A stretch of DNA of 12,302 bases, from the NCBI GenBank assembly GCA_003513845.1, contig DOTB01000064.1, positions 7,360 through 19,661 on the forward strand, read 5' to 3'. A program made the translations under genes and the position numbers. A model generated the notes under the pieces. The model did no database searches. It was not told the origin of the DNA and was given only the letters and a program-made list of their open reading frames with translations. The DNA is from Candidatus Atribacteria bacterium (lineage in GTDB: Bacteria; Atribacterota; Phoenicimicrobiia; Phoenicimicrobiales; Phoenicimicrobiaceae). Positions 12,171-12,302 of the stretch are shown here, piece after piece (the first letter of the stretch is position 1; each line of letters starts with the position of its first letter).

Positions 12171-12302
12171 TTTTGATAAGTGTCCCTTTTACTCTCCTTT
12201 TTTATTATTTCTATTTTTTACAATACTTCTTGAGATAAAAATATTCTTGAGATTAAAATATTATATGCTCATATATGCTAACAAATATTATGTTCTCATA
12301 GA
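12171..12302. other. Leader of the AbrB-like gene
   Basis: 132 bases to the right edge, no gene. Two 17-base tandem copies (12229-12262) and two ATATGCT words (from 12263) precede the gene on the minus strand. TATAAT-like sequences occur, but no acceptable -35 could be paired with them. Confidence 0.45.
12229..12262. repeat. Two 17-base tandem direct repeats upstream of the AbrB-like gene
   Basis: CTTGAGATAAAAATATT (12229-12245) and CTTGAGATTAAAATATT (12246-12262) differ by one base and are directly adjacent. They lie about 60-90 bases before the start codon, a position suited to a regulator binding side by side. Confidence 0.7.

Overview
The window is AT-rich and every convincing gene reads on the minus strand, so transcription runs from high to low coordinates. 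Most of it is a type IV pilus / type II pseudopilus locus. In transcription order it holds a prepilin peptidase (pilD-like), a GspH/FimT-like prepilin, a very large PilV/GspI-like prepilin carrying tandem Ig-like domains, a PilW/PulJ-like prepilin, a PilX/GspK-like membrane-anchored protein with a predicted beta-helical ectodomain, PilM, and the first codons of PilN. An AbrB-family membrane protein lies upstream of pilD. Base composition, the small RelE and HicA toxins, the repeat families and the pilus gene complement suggest an anaerobic bacterium outside the Proteobacteria, such as a Firmicutes- or Atribacterota-like lineage. That placement is inference only.

Layout: 1-68 pilN start; 79-1296 pilM; 1502-1958 hicBA toxin-antitoxin pair; 1959-2412 AT-rich gap with a hairpin repeat and a candidate promoter; 2413-6811 an operon-like run of three prepilin-type genes; 7012-7212 an antitoxin-like gene with no visible toxin; 7213-8082 a repeat island; 8083-8568 gspH/fimT-like; 8569-9175 a second repeat island; 9176-9653 a relE-type toxin and ribbon-helix-helix antitoxin with a good promoter; 9654-9946 a gap; 9947-10723 prepilin peptidase; 10724-11033 a gap; 11034-12170 abrB-like; 12171-12302 its leader.

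The pilus genes form one functional set. The peptidase would process the class III signal peptides at G|Y, G|F, G|F and (non-canonical) G|M. The four substrates look like a minor-pilin tip or priming complex (H, I/V, J/W, K/X roles), and PilM-PilN belong to the inner-membrane platform. No major pilin, PilB/PilT ATPase or PilC is inside the window.

Two things stand out. First, the 793-residue PilV-like protein is mostly an ectodomain of about five bacterial Ig-like modules plus a C-terminal beta domain, which suggests a modular pilus-tip adhesin. Second, the pilus cluster is broken up by three toxin-antitoxin-type loci and by two copies of a composite repeat, built from hairpins with GTCATTGCGAG / CTCGCAATGAC ends plus a 135-bp unit that is tandemly repeated in one copy. 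Candidate regulatory sites include a Fur-box-like perfect palindrome before the PilX-like gene and a clear sigma70-type promoter before the RelE module.
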